A DNA stretch of 64,000 bases from Bisporella sp. PMI_857 (lineage: Eukaryota > Ascomycota > Leotiomycetes > Helotiales > Helotiaceae), in contig JAJSPD010000010.1 in NCBI GenBank assembly GCA_021307315.1, positions 992,001 through 1,056,000 of the forward strand, read 5' to 3'. Positions within the stretch are counted from its first letter, which is position 1. Each line of letters starts with the position of its first letter. Shown piece by piece: positions 22,820-34,352 of the stretch. The notes under the pieces were generated by a model that was given only the letters and a program-made list of their open reading frames with translations, did no database searches and had not been told where the DNA came from. Made by a program: the position numbers and the translations under genes.

Positions 22820-23362
22820 ATGTCGTCCGGAAAAGTGAAGACTACAGCGCTCTGGGGCAAGGGAAAAGAGGAACTGCAGAAACAACTGGGAGAACTTAAG
22901 TTGGAATTGGGAGCCCTTCGGACCCAGAAAGTTGCTGGAGGTTCTTCTGCTAAGCTTGTGAAAATGTACGTATTTTCCTGGATAGGGTCTGCGAAGAATT
23001 GGGAGAGAAAAGACAGAGGGGGAAAGGTAGAACAGCAGACTAACGTATCTTCGAAATGTAGCCACGATCTCCGAAAGTCAGTCGCAAAGGTCCTCACAGT
23101 CATCAACGCCAACCAACGTGCACAACTCCGCCTTTTCTACAAGGGAAAGAAGTACCTGCCCCTCGACCTCCGACCAAAGCAGACCCGGGCTATTCGAAGA
23201 CGTTTGTCCAAGCACGAGAGCGAGAAGAAGCTAGTCAAGACCACCAAGAGAACCACCCACTTCCCTCAGCGCAAATACGCTATCAAGGTACGATTATAAT
23301 CTATATATACTGAGAAGGCGCATTTGAACACAAATCTGATTCTTGAATAGGCGGAGGCATGA
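22820..23362 (+). CDS. RPL35: 60S ribosomal protein L35 (uL29)
   Basis: This cytosolic large-subunit protein sits near the polypeptide exit tunnel. The model has three exons, 22820-22965, 23062-23287 and 23351-23362, giving 127 residues. The protein starts [19 protein letters not shown]. It has the family block [20 protein letters not shown] across the first junction, then [20 protein letters not shown]. The last exon codes only three residues (AEA) and the stop, an unusually small terminal exon. It is supported by a TAG acceptor and by the usual Lys-Ala type ending of the family. The first intron is 96 bp and the last is 63 bp. Confidence 0.95.
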
Positions 23363-25338
23363 AGAACTGGAATTGGGATTGATTTTTCGCATGGCTCTTT
23401 TGACAATGTCTTTGGTTTTTAAGGCAGGGTGTATCATGGAAAATAGCATAGCTGGCATGGGCGCCAACTCAATAAACCACGACTGAAGCAAGACTCCGTC
23501 TTTATATGCATGTGAACGAATGCTTTACCATTTGGTCGAATCAACAGCAGAGATAGACGCTTCCCACCAAAGAGAGTACCGGAACCTGCTTGGACTTTGC
23601 AACCCAGAATCTCGAAACTGTGATCTCAAGGTTCTCAAGGCAGGCTTTCCCTCTTTCAGGCACTCTGCGAGGACGATGTGAAAGTCATCTAATTCTAAAC
23701 CACACCGCGGTCCAAGCCTATTCAAACCCTTCTTAGTGGAAGGTTCAACGCGTTTCATCTACAAAGCACAGCTATCTATATAATCGCTCTACAAGCCTCG
23801 GCCTGTGGAATATTTTTGAAATACATAGGTTTAGTATTTTAGCTACCCTCGAGCTTTATTTGAAACGCTTCTCTATGTTTCCCATTTCAGTCTGCATTTC
23901 AACTTCCATTGGCGGTGTATATTGGTACATCAATCTATATCACTCAAGATCTCATCACAGCCCAACATGCTGTTATAATTAGGCATAGACATATAATAAT
24001 TGTGTTATCTGGCCTTGCGTTCACAGAAAGGCAGTATTGTTAATGGCATAAAAAAGTCTTCTGTTTCTTACTCGGAAATACAAACTTTCTAGACATGTTT
24101 AACTCCAACTTGGATGTAACGAAATGTGAAAATTACACCATGCCATTTGCCTCGGACTACAAGTACTTTGCGGCAGCTTGTCCATGGACCAGGAAATTTG
24201 GAAGAATTCATATAATTTTCTCTCCCAAGACACATAGGCTTTCGAGAAAGTAAGTATAGATCCATATGGCTCTTCCATCTTAAGGCACTAGCCATTGAGG
24301 ACATATGTAGCCTTTCTGCAGTGGGGGAGGGGTCATTCATATGCTTCGCAATATTTAGGTTGCGTCTTAAATATTATTTGCATCCATTACAGAAAGAGGT
24401 TAGGGGGGGTGCCATAACTCTATACACTAGAGGTGATGCAATTCCAGGCATTAATTCCCCCACATCTGCTGCAGTCATGAATCGATTACTTCCTTCCATC
24501 ACTCTCTTCGGCAGTTCTGTCGGTTCAGAACGGGTTCGTAAATACGCGCAGGTTAAAATATCTAGTGGGGATTCGGTACTCGTTAGCTAGATTAAAGCAC
24601 CTCCTTAAAGTTGCGTATGGCCATCGATTCCTCATCTAAGGTGATATCAATAGCAAAAGTGGGCTCTTTTATAGTATGTAGATCAATTACCAGGTAGGGA
24701 TATTATTGAATAACCACAAATTCAAGAATTAAAGCTTGGGGTGCTGATCACAATGAAAGGGTTCTGCAAAGACCAGACTTGATGGCGTATATGAACCTTC
24801 AATTATCACCACGACCATCTCCAAGCTTATCAGGTGTAATGGCAGAGTTTTCGCCCATACACGTCGATTAGTGTTCTTCAAGCAGAATGTATGGAGGGTT
24901 CATATTTAGGATTGCTCTGTCAACATTCATAAGGCATCAAACTCATTTCTTCCAAAAATCCTGGGAAGATACAAGACTGCTAGTTATATATTACCGTATG
25001 AGGATTTGCTATTGCTGCCTTTCTTTGACAGAAAGGCGATTCGGGAAGTAGTGTTTCTCCTTCTAAAAGTCTAGGAGTGAGAAACCTAGAGGCTGATTTA
25101 GACTGGAGATCATTCACAGTCTATAGAGATATCGAGCAGAATCCGGAGACTTCACAAAAGGTAAATCGCTGAAAAGGGTTTTCATTACAGTCTATACTGA
25201 AGCCAGGGTATCTTTCATTTCGAAGCGCTATAGTACCCCATGATGCGCCAAAATTAGCAGCAGATTGCAACTCTTAATTACGCTGTTACGTTGGCATATC
25301 TCCTCGATCCTCAATGACTGACGGTGCAAGGCAGTACA
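23363..25338. other. 2 kb convergent intergenic region, nothing recognised
   Basis: The region lies between convergent L35 and the zinc-finger gene. It is AT-rich. Short frames (for example 24321-24590 on plus) show no domain or codon pattern I can support. No tRNA-like internal promoter pair was convincing. Confidence 0.5.
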
Positions 25339-27880
25339 TCAAGCATTATTCTCCTCCACATCTGTACTCAACTCAGTGCTCGTTTCACCAGCTATAGATC
25401 TTGAGCAAGAGTCGCGGTGTTCTCTCTGGTGCATTTTCAGCTGATTGGCCCTCACAAATGATTTGCCGCAGCTAGGGAATGCACAAGTAAAGCTATATGG
25501 GCGTCAACTTCTAGTAAATGTGCGTCTTATGAGTGGCTCTCTTTACCTTCCTTGGACACCATGTGTCTTCCTATGCTTTGCGAGATTAGAGGACTCCCCA
25601 AACTTCTGTCCACAGATATCGCACTTCAACGGCTTGTCTCCAGTATGAGTTCTCTCATGCATAAGCCACGCGCTCTGTTGGGGAAATCTCTTAGGGCAGT
25701 ATGAACACTGAAATGGCTTCTCCTTGGTGTGAGCACTTCGAACGTGTTGATCTCGAGCCTGATCAGCAGAGAATCTTGCACCACATATATCGCACTTGGA
25801 TGGTTTATCTGGTAAATTACAATTAGATTTTAGCTAATTCATTAGAATGGCAACTTTTAGATGTAGCGACTTACGGCCAGTATGCGTGTACATATGCCGT
25901 TCAATCTTTGAACGTTGATCAAAACCTGCAGCTTTGGGTTTCTCTTTTCGTTTGCAGCCGTCCCATTCACAGAGATATCCAATTTTTGTCTTTTCCAAGG
26001 TCTTGATATGCTCCTCAAGTACGTGTTGCTGGAGAGTTTCCTCGCTACCGAAAGTCTTGCCGCAGCCGGCTCCTTTCCAACGACAGGCATGATTACCGGG
26101 CAGTTCATCATCCATGATTGTGGTTGGGTATTTTGGTTCCTGGACACTGTCCCTAGCATCTGCCCCTTGGTTCACGTCTAGATGATAATGCCTAATTAAA
26201 TTCAGTTAGCCTTCGCGAACATATAAGACTTCTGGGCACAATCGAGTTGATAGCATGTCAGCTACCACATACTAAAAGAGATATGGCCGAAGGTCACGAG
26301 TTTATTAATCGAAAAAGGACTTACTCAGGAAGATGATTCCATAGATCAGTTTGATCTTGAAATTGATTACCACAAGAATCCCACCCACATTCCAGAGGTT
26401 GAATGATTGGGTCAGTATGCGCCTGGTGGAAGTGATTGTGAAAATCGTCTAGATTACCAAAAGGCTCCTGGGAGCAATCGGGTGCTGGACATATGGTCCC
26501 ATTTGTGAAATTGAAGCCATGGTCTAGCTCTATGTGATTTTGCAGAGGCTCGGGGCTCATCTTTTCCTTGCAAGCGGGCGCAGGACAGCGGAATATCAAT
26601 TGAGGATCTATGTGTTTTTGATGTAGATGGAAGTCTAATTCTTGTTCGCTATAGAATGGTTCAGCACATCCCATCCACCCACAGTTGAAGACGGGAAATC
26701 CATTCGGTTTCTCCGGGTATGTTGGTGGCCATAAGGCGCCAGTGGAATTATCAAAATGCGTCCCTATGCCAGAAACCATGGTCGAATCTCGGCCATCCTC
26801 ACCACTGGGCGAAACCTGCTCGGAGAAGCCTGCATATATCGCTGTATTGCCATGAGCCTGGGGCCTCTTTACCCTTCTTCCAGCAGGGCGTTTTGTAGGC
26901 GCTGATGATGTTGAGCTAGATATAATTGAGAGTGTATCAACAGCCCGTTGAACATCAGGGTCGATTTGTACATGTATCGCCCCAGAATTTACTGGTGGTG
27001 CTGCGGCTGTCCATGGAAAATTTTCGTTTTTCCAGTGATCAATTCGAGATGCTTGGTGTGAAATTTCTATAGAAGGCATAATTGAGTCTTCCGTGACCTT
27101 GGTTATGCATGGATCTGGACACGGACATGCAGACTCGTCGCAGGACTGCTTATCGCAAGGTACAATCACCACTTTCAAAGTTTCACAATCTGGCTGATCG
27201 CAAGGCTCTCCTGATGAGCAGCTGCTACAACATTCGCTACTGATCAGAGAAGCAGCATCATCGTTATCTGCCGGACCCTGGCGATTGCCAACTTGGCTAG
27301 ATCTCTTGTAGGAATCCTGGAGCCTTGATGGTCCTTGAGTTCTCTGACGCTTTGGAGACTGGAAGAGTCCGCTGTGCCTGTTGCTAGGGCTTGGTACTGA
27401 AGCTTGAAAAAGTGCTGGGCCACCTAAACAATTAAATGGTCAGTCATTTTTGCGAAAGAATACAAAGTGCCACCTAAATACTCTCGAGCGAGCGAAGGCA
27501 TTGAATCGACACCTACCCACTGTGGCATAGTTATAATTTGCCCGGGAATCTGCAGGATCATGGCCACTGAATACTTTCGGCGGATAGGAGTAAGGAAGTG
27601 CATAATTGTCAAGAGTTTGGCCATATATATTTTGACTGAAGTTCAGCATAGGCACATTATTATAGTACCCGTCGCCTGTATTTGAAGCGAATTGTGCCAC
27701 ATTATTGTTGTATTGAGCGTGTTCATACGACTTGCTCTCTGGGATACTGAAGTTACTAGTGGGCTGTGTGACAAAGCTCTTGTAATCCGTAATATTCTGT
27801 GATGTCGAATCATATCTTGCAAGTGATACACCGACCCCGCCAGACTGGTATTTACTTGCTTTCTTCGCAGGGGCCGCCAT
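25339..27880 (-). CDS. Multi-C2H2 zinc-finger regulator, Zap1/ZafA-like
   Basis: This is a predicted nuclear regulator. The model has five exons, 27880-27517, 27423-26325, 26191-25875, 25808-25547 and 25492-25339, giving 731 residues. The N-terminal region is low-complexity and rich in Asn, Tyr and Ser. It is followed by a Cys-rich patch (CCSSCSSGEPCDQPDC, then VVIVPCDKQSCDESACPC). About ten C2H2 units follow. The first four are divergent, with wide spacing and DH or AH endings (CGWMGCAEPFYSEQELDFH; CGWDSCGNQFQDQTDLWNH). The last five or six are canonical and linked by TGEKP-like linkers (CSYCPKRFPQQSAWLMH; CDICGQKFGESSNLAKHRKTH). The final finger lies on the last exon, after a 54 bp intron whose retention would give an immediate stop. 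This layout matches zinc-responsive Zap1/ZafA proteins; another C2H2 family remains possible. Confidence 0.8.
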
Positions 27881-28658
27881 GCTTGATCTAGATGCACTTT
27901 TCGATCTTGATGGAAGGACTAAGCACTCAAAGAATGATCTCCTATAATAAATATCAGAAACCAATTCATACTCTAGGCCATACTCTAGGAGCTGGTAACA
28001 CATACACGCTCCTGTTGTGCGCTGATCAGCTTTTGGGCTCTATTGATATCTGTGATCCATGAGTCAAGAACAAAATGTCTTCCCCCTGGCTTGTCAGAGC
28101 TTTAGATACTGATTATATTGGATTGCGTCGCATGGAAACCCGCTCTAAATACTTGTAAAGTGGGAGCTTATACCGATACTGAACTTTGGAGGTGTGAAAA
28201 GGTGGAAGAAGTGATCTGTGTCACTGGGAGCATAGTTTGAGCTGGCCATCAAGGTTGATCAGTACAAAGGTGCTATGACCACATACGGCTTAACGTGGCA
28301 GAAGATCCTGGTCGCCAGTTCTTCAGCCTATCGATAAAGATAAGACACCGGGGACGATGAGGACATCCAATTCATGAAATTCGCATCATACACTTGACTT
28401 TAGACTTGAATCTCTTGTATAATAAGCTTAGATATTTTAGGTGAGGAAGGTAGTAGATATTATTCCGTAAGGAGTTCACAATTGAAAGGAAACTCCGAGA
28501 GGTAGCGATGACAAAAGGATTGAGAGTCCGCCTAGAACTTGGTGTGTACAGAAGCTGCGTGCTCCCCTCTCTAGCCAAGTTATATGCGCCGGCAACCATA
28601 ACTCCCCCATCATTGACCCGCGTAACCTTGAACCATTCTCTACCTTTGAGCCGTAATC
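27881..28658. promoter_or_regulatory. Divergent promoter, zinc-finger gene / myristoylated protein
   Basis: These 778 bp lie between divergent starts. The frame upstream of the zinc-finger start stays open to an earlier ATG at 28003, so a longer N-terminus is possible. CAAGGT hexamers occur at 28250-28255 (plus) and 28624-28629 (minus). Confidence 0.45.
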
Positions 28659-29083
28659 ATGGGGAATCTCTGTGGGAAAGAGTCTTCTCCAGATCCATTC
28701 GATCAACCAGGCCGCGTCTTGTCATCAGCCCCTCCTCCAAGCACAAGGAAGACCGTTCCCGTACCTAAGAAGGTAGGCGGCCCGCCTCGAACATTGGGCG
28801 GTGATTCTGGTGCAGCGCAGAGTAGCACGCAGCAAGAGGATGCACGCAGGAAAGCTGCTGAAGCTGCTGAGGTAAGTTATAAAAATGTGTTTGTGCGTAT
28901 CGCATACTGATTTTTGGGGCACAGGCACGAGCAAATGCTGCGAAAAAGCCAAAGGGGAAATTAGGCAGTCAGTTACAGGAGCAGAAGCGGCAGACGAGGA
29001 ATGATGCTTTGGCGGGAGCGAGTAGAGATGAATTGAGGAGTCGGGAGGCAGACCAATTGGCGGAAACCAGGGCTTACAACTAG
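28659..29083 (+). CDS. Small predicted N-myristoylated/palmitoylated protein, function unknown
   Basis: Exons 28659-28871 and 28925-29083 encode 123 residues, with a 53 bp GT-AG intron. The N-terminus MGNLCGKESS has Gly2 with a small residue at position 6-7 and Cys5. This is the arrangement for N-myristoylation followed by palmitoylation, so attachment to the plasma membrane or vacuole is likely. The middle is Pro-rich with VPVPKKVGGPPRTLGG. The second half is an Ala/Arg/Glu-rich helix (DARRKAAEAAEARANAAKK) ending in a charged tail. I recall similar small proteins in other filamentous fungi but no assigned function. It is convergent with PRP5, with about 107 bp between stops. Confidence 0.8.
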
Positions 29084-29190
29084 AGATTATATTGTCGCAA
29101 TAGAAGCACCAGAAAGCAGCAGTCTGTTAGAGCATCGAAGGACTTATGTTTCTGATCAGGGGTATGCTTTTCTATACTAGGTTGCTATTA

Positions 29191-32100
29191 CTATGTCACG
29201 GTGTATCTTCCACTTGCAGGAGCCCTGCCTTCGGCATCATTTGCAGCTATTGTACCCTCCTTCAGCAGCCTCATAAGCTCCTTCATGGCATCAGTGACTA
29301 CTAGCTCTGTATCGCCTTCTACAAGGATATACAGTTTTGGTTCAGCATTTGGTGGAACCTCCTTGCCAGGCGGATAAAAGTTTCCTTTTGTAGTGATGGA
29401 TGTACCTGTTGATTCAAGGATTTTTGCAACATTGGTCCTATTCGTGACAGCCCATCTAGCTTTTTGAGGGAAGTCGTTAATTTCAAGAGTCGCATGAAAT
29501 GCACCGGCATCTGGACCTTTATTGTCAATGGGAACTCCTGATCTCAGTTGACCTGTTTTGCTGAGACGGGCATTAATAGATTCTCTGGCAGAATTAACCT
29601 TGTCCAGAGGATTCTTGGACTTAGAGCTTGATGCGACCTCAGTACGGATGACGTTGATCTTGCCATCAAGATCAATACCTTTGGGCACACCAGCCAGACG
29701 TGCTGGAGCCACTGAGGCTGGCTGTACTGTAGATGCCGCCAACAATACGACTTCTTCTTCCGCCTTATCGTCCTTATCATCGTCGTCATCGCCTTCCGTT
29801 TTGTGGGTTTTCCGCTCACGCATTCTGGCTGCTTCACGGTCCGCATCAAGACGATCCAGTCCCTTCCCACCAAATCCGGAACTCTCTTTTGACTTGCCGC
29901 TTTTGATCTTGGTGCGAAAGGATTTCCTCATCTCCTCCAGGCGCTCCGGTACAGGTTGCCCAGACTGCTCAAGCGCTTTAGCTATACCAACGGAATATTG
30001 CTCTTGATCTTCTGTCACAAAAGTTACAGCAGTACCCGTTTCCCCAGCCCTACCAGTACGGCCGGCTCTATGAACATAGTCTTCCAAATGATTTGGAGCA
30101 TCAAAATTTACAACCAATTTGAGTTGCTTGACGTCCAAGCCACGAGCAGCGACAGAGGTTGCAATCATAATTGGTACGACACCTTTCTTGAAGTCATCAA
30201 TAGTCGAATCACGATCAATTTGATCCTTACCGCCATGAATAGACATACAAGGGTAGCCTTTCCGCATTAGATCTTTCAATAGATCGTCTGCTTTTTCCTG
30301 TCGGTCCACGAATATGAGGGTTCTCGCATCTTCATCTTTATCATAGAGTTCACCCAAAAGTTCGAGTAACCGATGAAACTTTTCCTTCTCCTCACGTACC
30401 TCGACAATTTGTGTAATCTCAGGAGCAACAACACTTTTACCACCAACAGTTATTTCTACCGGCGACGATAGCGTCTTTTTGGCAAGGGCATCCATAATTC
30501 GCGGCATTGTCGCCGAAAACAAAATGGTCTGTCTATCAGGTCGGATGTTGGCGAACACTTTCATCACTTGTGGCTCAAACCCCATGTCAAACATGCGATC
30601 CGCTTCGTCCAATACGACATATGTGACTCGTCGAAGATTGGTGACTCTACCGGAATTAGCTGTTAACAGATCTATCATTCTTCCTGGTGTGCAAACGATG
30701 ATCTCTGCACCTCTCTTGAGATCGGCAATTTGCTCCTTGATCGGTGCACCGCCATATGCACACACGGCACGCAGACCCATTGCTTTCAGGAATGGCTTGC
30801 ACTCTCGATGAATTTGTGTTGCAAGCTCTCGCGTTGGAGTCATGATCAAGGCGACAGGGCCATCAGTTCCTTCTAAGGGCCGTTGGTCGCGAATATGACG
30901 GAACATAGGAAGCATGAATGCCATAGTTTTACCCGATCCAGTTTTCGCCACACCAATAACGTCTCTACCAGACATAATTGCAGGAATAGCTTGCATCTGG
31001 ATTGCTGTTGGACGCTCATAACCGAGTTTACGGATTACTTCGAGAGATTGTACATTGAGACCACACTGTGACCACTTTTGCACCGGTTTGGGTGCATTGC
31101 CCACGACTTTGATGCCATCTAACTCTAGTCGCAGATCCGCTAGCTCTGCTTCAGACATGTCAGCCAATTCAGCTGGCTCAGTGTAGAAGCTTTTTCTGAA
31201 AGGTTCCAGCTCCAGCTTTGTATAGTTTACTGTGGGAAGATCCTTCTTCTTTTTCTTCGTTTGCATGGTTAAAAAGTCGTCTGGAACCTCCTTATCCACT
31301 GCTTCAAGAGCTACTTCATCATCACCGAATAGGGCCTCTGGTTCGTGTAATTTTTTGCCTTGGGACTTATTAAATGCAGTCTTCGTCTTTGGTGCAGCAA
31401 AAGGATCTCCAATCTCATTCATGTAAGCATCCAGAGGATCGATCTCCTCATCTTCATCTATGGGATCTGTTTGAGTCGTGTTTGTGTCTGCCATTCTTGT
31501 ATCGCCGTTCGATTCAGTTTTTGTTGCCTTGTCGTCTTGTGTAGATTGCTCCTGGAGCCTTTCTTCTCGTTTCTCTGCTGCAGCCCTCGCGGCAGCTGCG
31601 GCTCCCTCTTCGGTTCCGGCATCTTCCATGTCAACATCGTCGTCATCTTCTTCCTCAACACCGTTAGCGAGCATAGTATCGTCATCCTCAGTATTTGCCA
31701 TGGATAGGGTCGGTAGCTTTTCTAATTTTTTTTTCGCTCCTTCATCCTCTCCAAAGTCCAAAGCTCGTTTAGACGAGTGTTTCTCAACTTCAGTGCCAGC
31801 CTTTGCCCCGAGGCCAAAAGCGTTTAAATTTCCTCTTGCTTTAGGCAACGCTGATGCTGTGAAATAAGTCAGCCAAACTTGTCTGGTACGGGTAGGAGCA
31901 AAGTACATACCATTCGATTCGTTTTTGAAAGCTGTTGGCTTTTTGTCAGCTTGTAATCCTTTGATCGTTGTGTGCAAGGTGGCGGACGTCTTAGGTAAAC
32001 TTTTCAACGGGATATCTTCTCCCAAGGTATTTGTAGAGCTCGAATTAGCGACTGCTTTCTTCGCAATTGCTTTGGGATCGAACTTTCCTGCGTACGGTGC

Positions 32101-32874
32101 GGGTGATGCTGCGGTTGGCGTTGCAGGAGATGCTGGAGAGTCGGCTGAGGGTGAACCTTTGGCTTTTTGGTCTATATCATCAAGCAGCTTACGAGCTCCA
32201 CCTGCGGAAAGTTCTTTTTCCTTACGCTCCTTGTCCTCGGCCATTTTCTTCTTCCATGCTTCCAATTTTGCAAGCCGCTCCGCTTTCTTTTGCTCTTCAT
32301 TCTGAACAGGAATAGTTGGTGCTTTTAGCGCCTTCGTAGATAAATTAGCATAGTCAGAGACAAATTGCGAAGAAGGACTGCATACGTCTGCCGAGGGTCT
32401 AGGGGAGGGTTTTCCTCTTCCATCTTCCCCTCTGCTACGGGACCATGAGTCAGTAGAATTCTCGCGGCGTCTTCTAGCCCTATCAGGAGAATCATCTCGC
32501 CTGTCGCGATAGTCGCGGTCTCGACTTCTGCGCCGCCGTCTATCTGGGGATCGTTCTCTTTCGGCATATCTATCTCTACGATCTCTAGATCGATCCCGTC
32601 GCCCATTTCTATCATCCCGTCGTTCGATGGATCGATCCCTGCGGTAGTTCAGGTCTCTGTCGCGGTATCGACGCTGTAAATTTAATACATCAGCCTGTTC
32701 TGAAGCTAAATGGTGATGTGGACGTGTTTTTACATCTGCGCTTCGAGATCTGCTTCGCCGCCTCGGGCCGCGGTCGTCCCTACGATCTCTTCTAATATCC
32801 TCATCTCTTTTGCTTCGTCTCGATGAGTAGCTTCCTGCTGGCGATGGTGAGCGAGTGTCCCTGTGCCGTACCAT
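29191..32874 (-). CDS. PRP5: Pre-mRNA-splicing DEAD-box ATPase PRP5
   Basis: PRP5 remodels U2 snRNP and checks branch-site pairing during prespliceosome formation. The frame is open over 1227 codons. The N-terminus is an RS-like domain rich in Arg, Asp and Ser. A long acidic and Lys-rich region follows, including [14 protein letters not shown], the family's conserved acidic motif. The helicase core has motif [23 protein letters not shown] in [17 protein letters not shown] and [10 protein letters not shown]. The C-terminal part resembles the family's KH-like end. Two in-frame introns are likely: 32733-32674 (60 bp) and 31910-31857 (54 bp). Both have GT-AG ends, lengths divisible by three and no stop. 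Splicing both gives about 1189 residues, and the second restores a smooth [11 protein letters not shown] join. Confidence 0.94.
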   Translation of the reverse strand: MVRHRDTRSPSPAGSYSSRRSKRDEDIRRDRRDDRGPRRRSRSRSADVKTRPHHHLASEQADVLNLQRRYRDRDLNYRRDRSIERRDDRNGRRDRSRDRRDRYAERERSPDRRRRRSRDRDYRDRRDDSPDRARRRRENSTDSWSRSRGEDGRGKPSPRPSADVCSPSSQFVSDYANLSTKALKAPTIPVQNEEQKKAERLAKLEAWKKKMAEDKERKEKELSAGGARKLLDDIDQKAKGSPSADSPASPATPTAASPAPYAGKFDPKAIAKKAVANSSSTNTLGEDIPLKSLPKTSATLHTTIKGLQADKKPTAFKNESNGMYFAPTRTRQVWLTYFTASALPKARGNLNAFGLGAKAGTEVEKHSSKRALDFGEDEGAKKKLEKLPTLSMANTEDDDTMLANGVEEEDDDDVDMEDAGTEEGAAAAARAAAEKREERLQEQSTQDDKATKTESNGDTRMADTNTTQTDPIDEDEEIDPLDAYMNEIGDPFAAPKTKTAFNKSQGKKLHEPEALFGDDEVALEAVDKEVPDDFLTMQTKKKKKDLPTVNYTKLELEPFRKSFYTEPAELADMSEAELADLRLELDGIKVVGNAPKPVQKWSQCGLNVQSLEVIRKLGYERPTAIQMQAIPAIMSGRDVIGVAKTGSGKTMAFMLPMFRHIRDQRPLEGTDGPVALIMTPTRELATQIHRECKPFLKAMGLRAVCAYGGAPIKEQIADLKRGAEIIVCTPGRMIDLLTANSGRVTNLRRVTYVVLDEADRMFDMGFEPQVMKVFANIRPDRQTILFSATMPRIMDALAKKTLSSPVEITVGGKSVVAPEITQIVEVREEKEKFHRLLELLGELYDKDEDARTLIFVDRQEKADDLLKDLMRKGYPCMSIHGGKDQIDRDSTIDDFKKGVVPIMIATSVAARGLDVKQLKLVVNFDAPNHLEDYVHRAGRTGRAGETGTAVTFVTEDQEQYSVGIAKALEQSGQPVPERLEEMRKSFRTKIKSGKSKESSGFGGKGLDRLDADREAARMRERKTHKTEGDDDDDKDDKAEEEVVLLAASTVQPASVAPARLAGVPKGIDLDGKINVIRTEVASSSKSKNPLDKVNSARESINARLSKTGQLRSGVPIDNKGPDAGAFHATLEINDFPQKARWAVTNRTNVAKILESTGTSITTKGNFYPPGKEVPPNAEPKLYILVEGDTELVVTDAMKELMRLLKEGTIAANDAEGRAPASGRYTVT

Positions 32875-33291
32875 ATTTGCCTTAAATAAGGAATGGTATC
32901 GAGGGCAGAATACTTTCTGGGGATCTGGAGAAGAAGTTGCAAATCTGGTAATTGATTTGACACTTCCTGATTCCAGTAATATGAAATGAGAATTGAATGT
33001 ACTTTAATCAAAAGCCTTGGGATGGCTTCATGTAGAGAATTTCAGAATAGGTGTTTTTAGAAGAACCTGAAAGATTAGGTAAGTGACAGCTGCAGCCTTG
33101 GTGGATCTTATCGGTGAGGCTGAAATATTATATAAGCAACTGATGCATGAGAGCTTGCCGTCTCAGGAAAGAAGGGGCTTTGGTAAGCTTCAGAAACGCG
33201 TGGTAATTCACTTATTTTGCTGCACAACAACGCATTGCAATTAAGTCTACTACCCTAACGAGTAAGCGCGATCTCGAACATAATCACTACA
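32875..33291. promoter_or_regulatory. Divergent promoter, PRP5 / mitochondrial HMG-box gene
   Basis: 417 bp separate the two start codons. No specific site is asserted. Confidence 0.4.
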
Positions 33292-34352
33292 ATGCTGTCC
33301 AGTATTGGGCGAGCTGCAATCCGCAGAGTTGTTGCTGCTCCAAGTCGCGCGTCAACAAACAAAATCCCCCAGAGCAACTGGGCCTTACAAAGACTCGATG
33401 GATATAAAGCCATAGGCAATACTTCATTACGCCCAACAGGCGCACTCCAAAGGTGCTATGCCACCGCCGGTAGATCCAAAGGAGCCACCACAAAATCCAA
33501 AGCTCCAACGAAGAAAGCAGCTGCCAAGCCGAAATCCAAGCCAAAGCTCAAGAAAGCTGTGAAGGCTCCGAAGAAAAATGTGAAGAAAGTGGTGAAGAAG
33601 AAGCCTGCGGTTAAGAAGAAGAAGATTCTTACTCCAGAGCAAAAGGAAAATGCTTTGATAAAGGAGCTGAAGGCCATTGCACTCTCACCACCAAAGAAGA
33701 AGCCCTATTCGGCCTGGACTGTTTATGTTACAGAGGCCAGTGCTGCGAAGGCGGCGGGAGAAACTGTTGCTACTGTTGCGAAGGCGGCTGCACCAAAGTT
33801 CAGGGCATTAGGTGCGGCGGAGCTTGAGGTCTCTAAATCTCTGTTCACTTTTATGTGTAAGGAACTAACAAATTTCAGCACCTCAACCATAAGGCAAACC
33901 AGAATAAGCTTGCAAATAATATCGCCTACAAAGATTTCATTCAAAGCTATACCCCAGACCAAATCCGTCTTGCCAATAATGCTCGCAAACAATTGAAAAA
34001 GAAGACCAAAGGCGCATCCTGGACCACCTTGGTTGACGAACGTATTCCCAGCCGAGGCCAAAGACCATTGTCCATTTTCATTAAAGAAAGATTCAATTCA
34101 GGTGATTTCAGGGGCGTCAAAACCACAGAAGCTCTTTCGCTCATTGTCAAGGAGTACAAAGAATTGTCACCAAGTCATAAGCAGGTAAGCTCTATTTAGA
34201 AACAATTATATATCCGTGAGGCTAACATCATCCAGAAATACGAGGATCTTTCTGCGGCGGATCAATTGCGTTACGAACAGGAGTATAAGACAGTGTTCCA
34301 CCGCGATACACCCACTGTTGAAAAGAAGGCTGCCGCCGCCGCCGCAGCTTAG
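33292..34352 (+). CDS. Mitochondrial HMG-box protein (Abf2/TFAM-like)
   Basis: This is a predicted mtDNA-packaging protein of the nucleoid. Exons are 33292-33828, 33879-34184 and 34236-34352, giving 319 residues. The N-terminus MLSSIGRAAIRRVVAAPSRA is a good mitochondrial presequence. A very Lys/Ala-rich segment follows (about residues 60-120), like a histone H1 tail. Two HMG-like regions come next: one starts at KKKPYSAWTVYVTEASA and continues across the first junction (HLNHKANQNKLANNIAYKDF), and the second is RPLSIFIKERFNSGDF through KQKYEDLSAADQLRYEQEY. The protein ends in an Ala run. The first donor is GTCTCT, which is weak, but the frame fits. Tandem boxes plus a presequence are the pattern of fungal mitochondrial HMG proteins. 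Confidence 0.87.
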
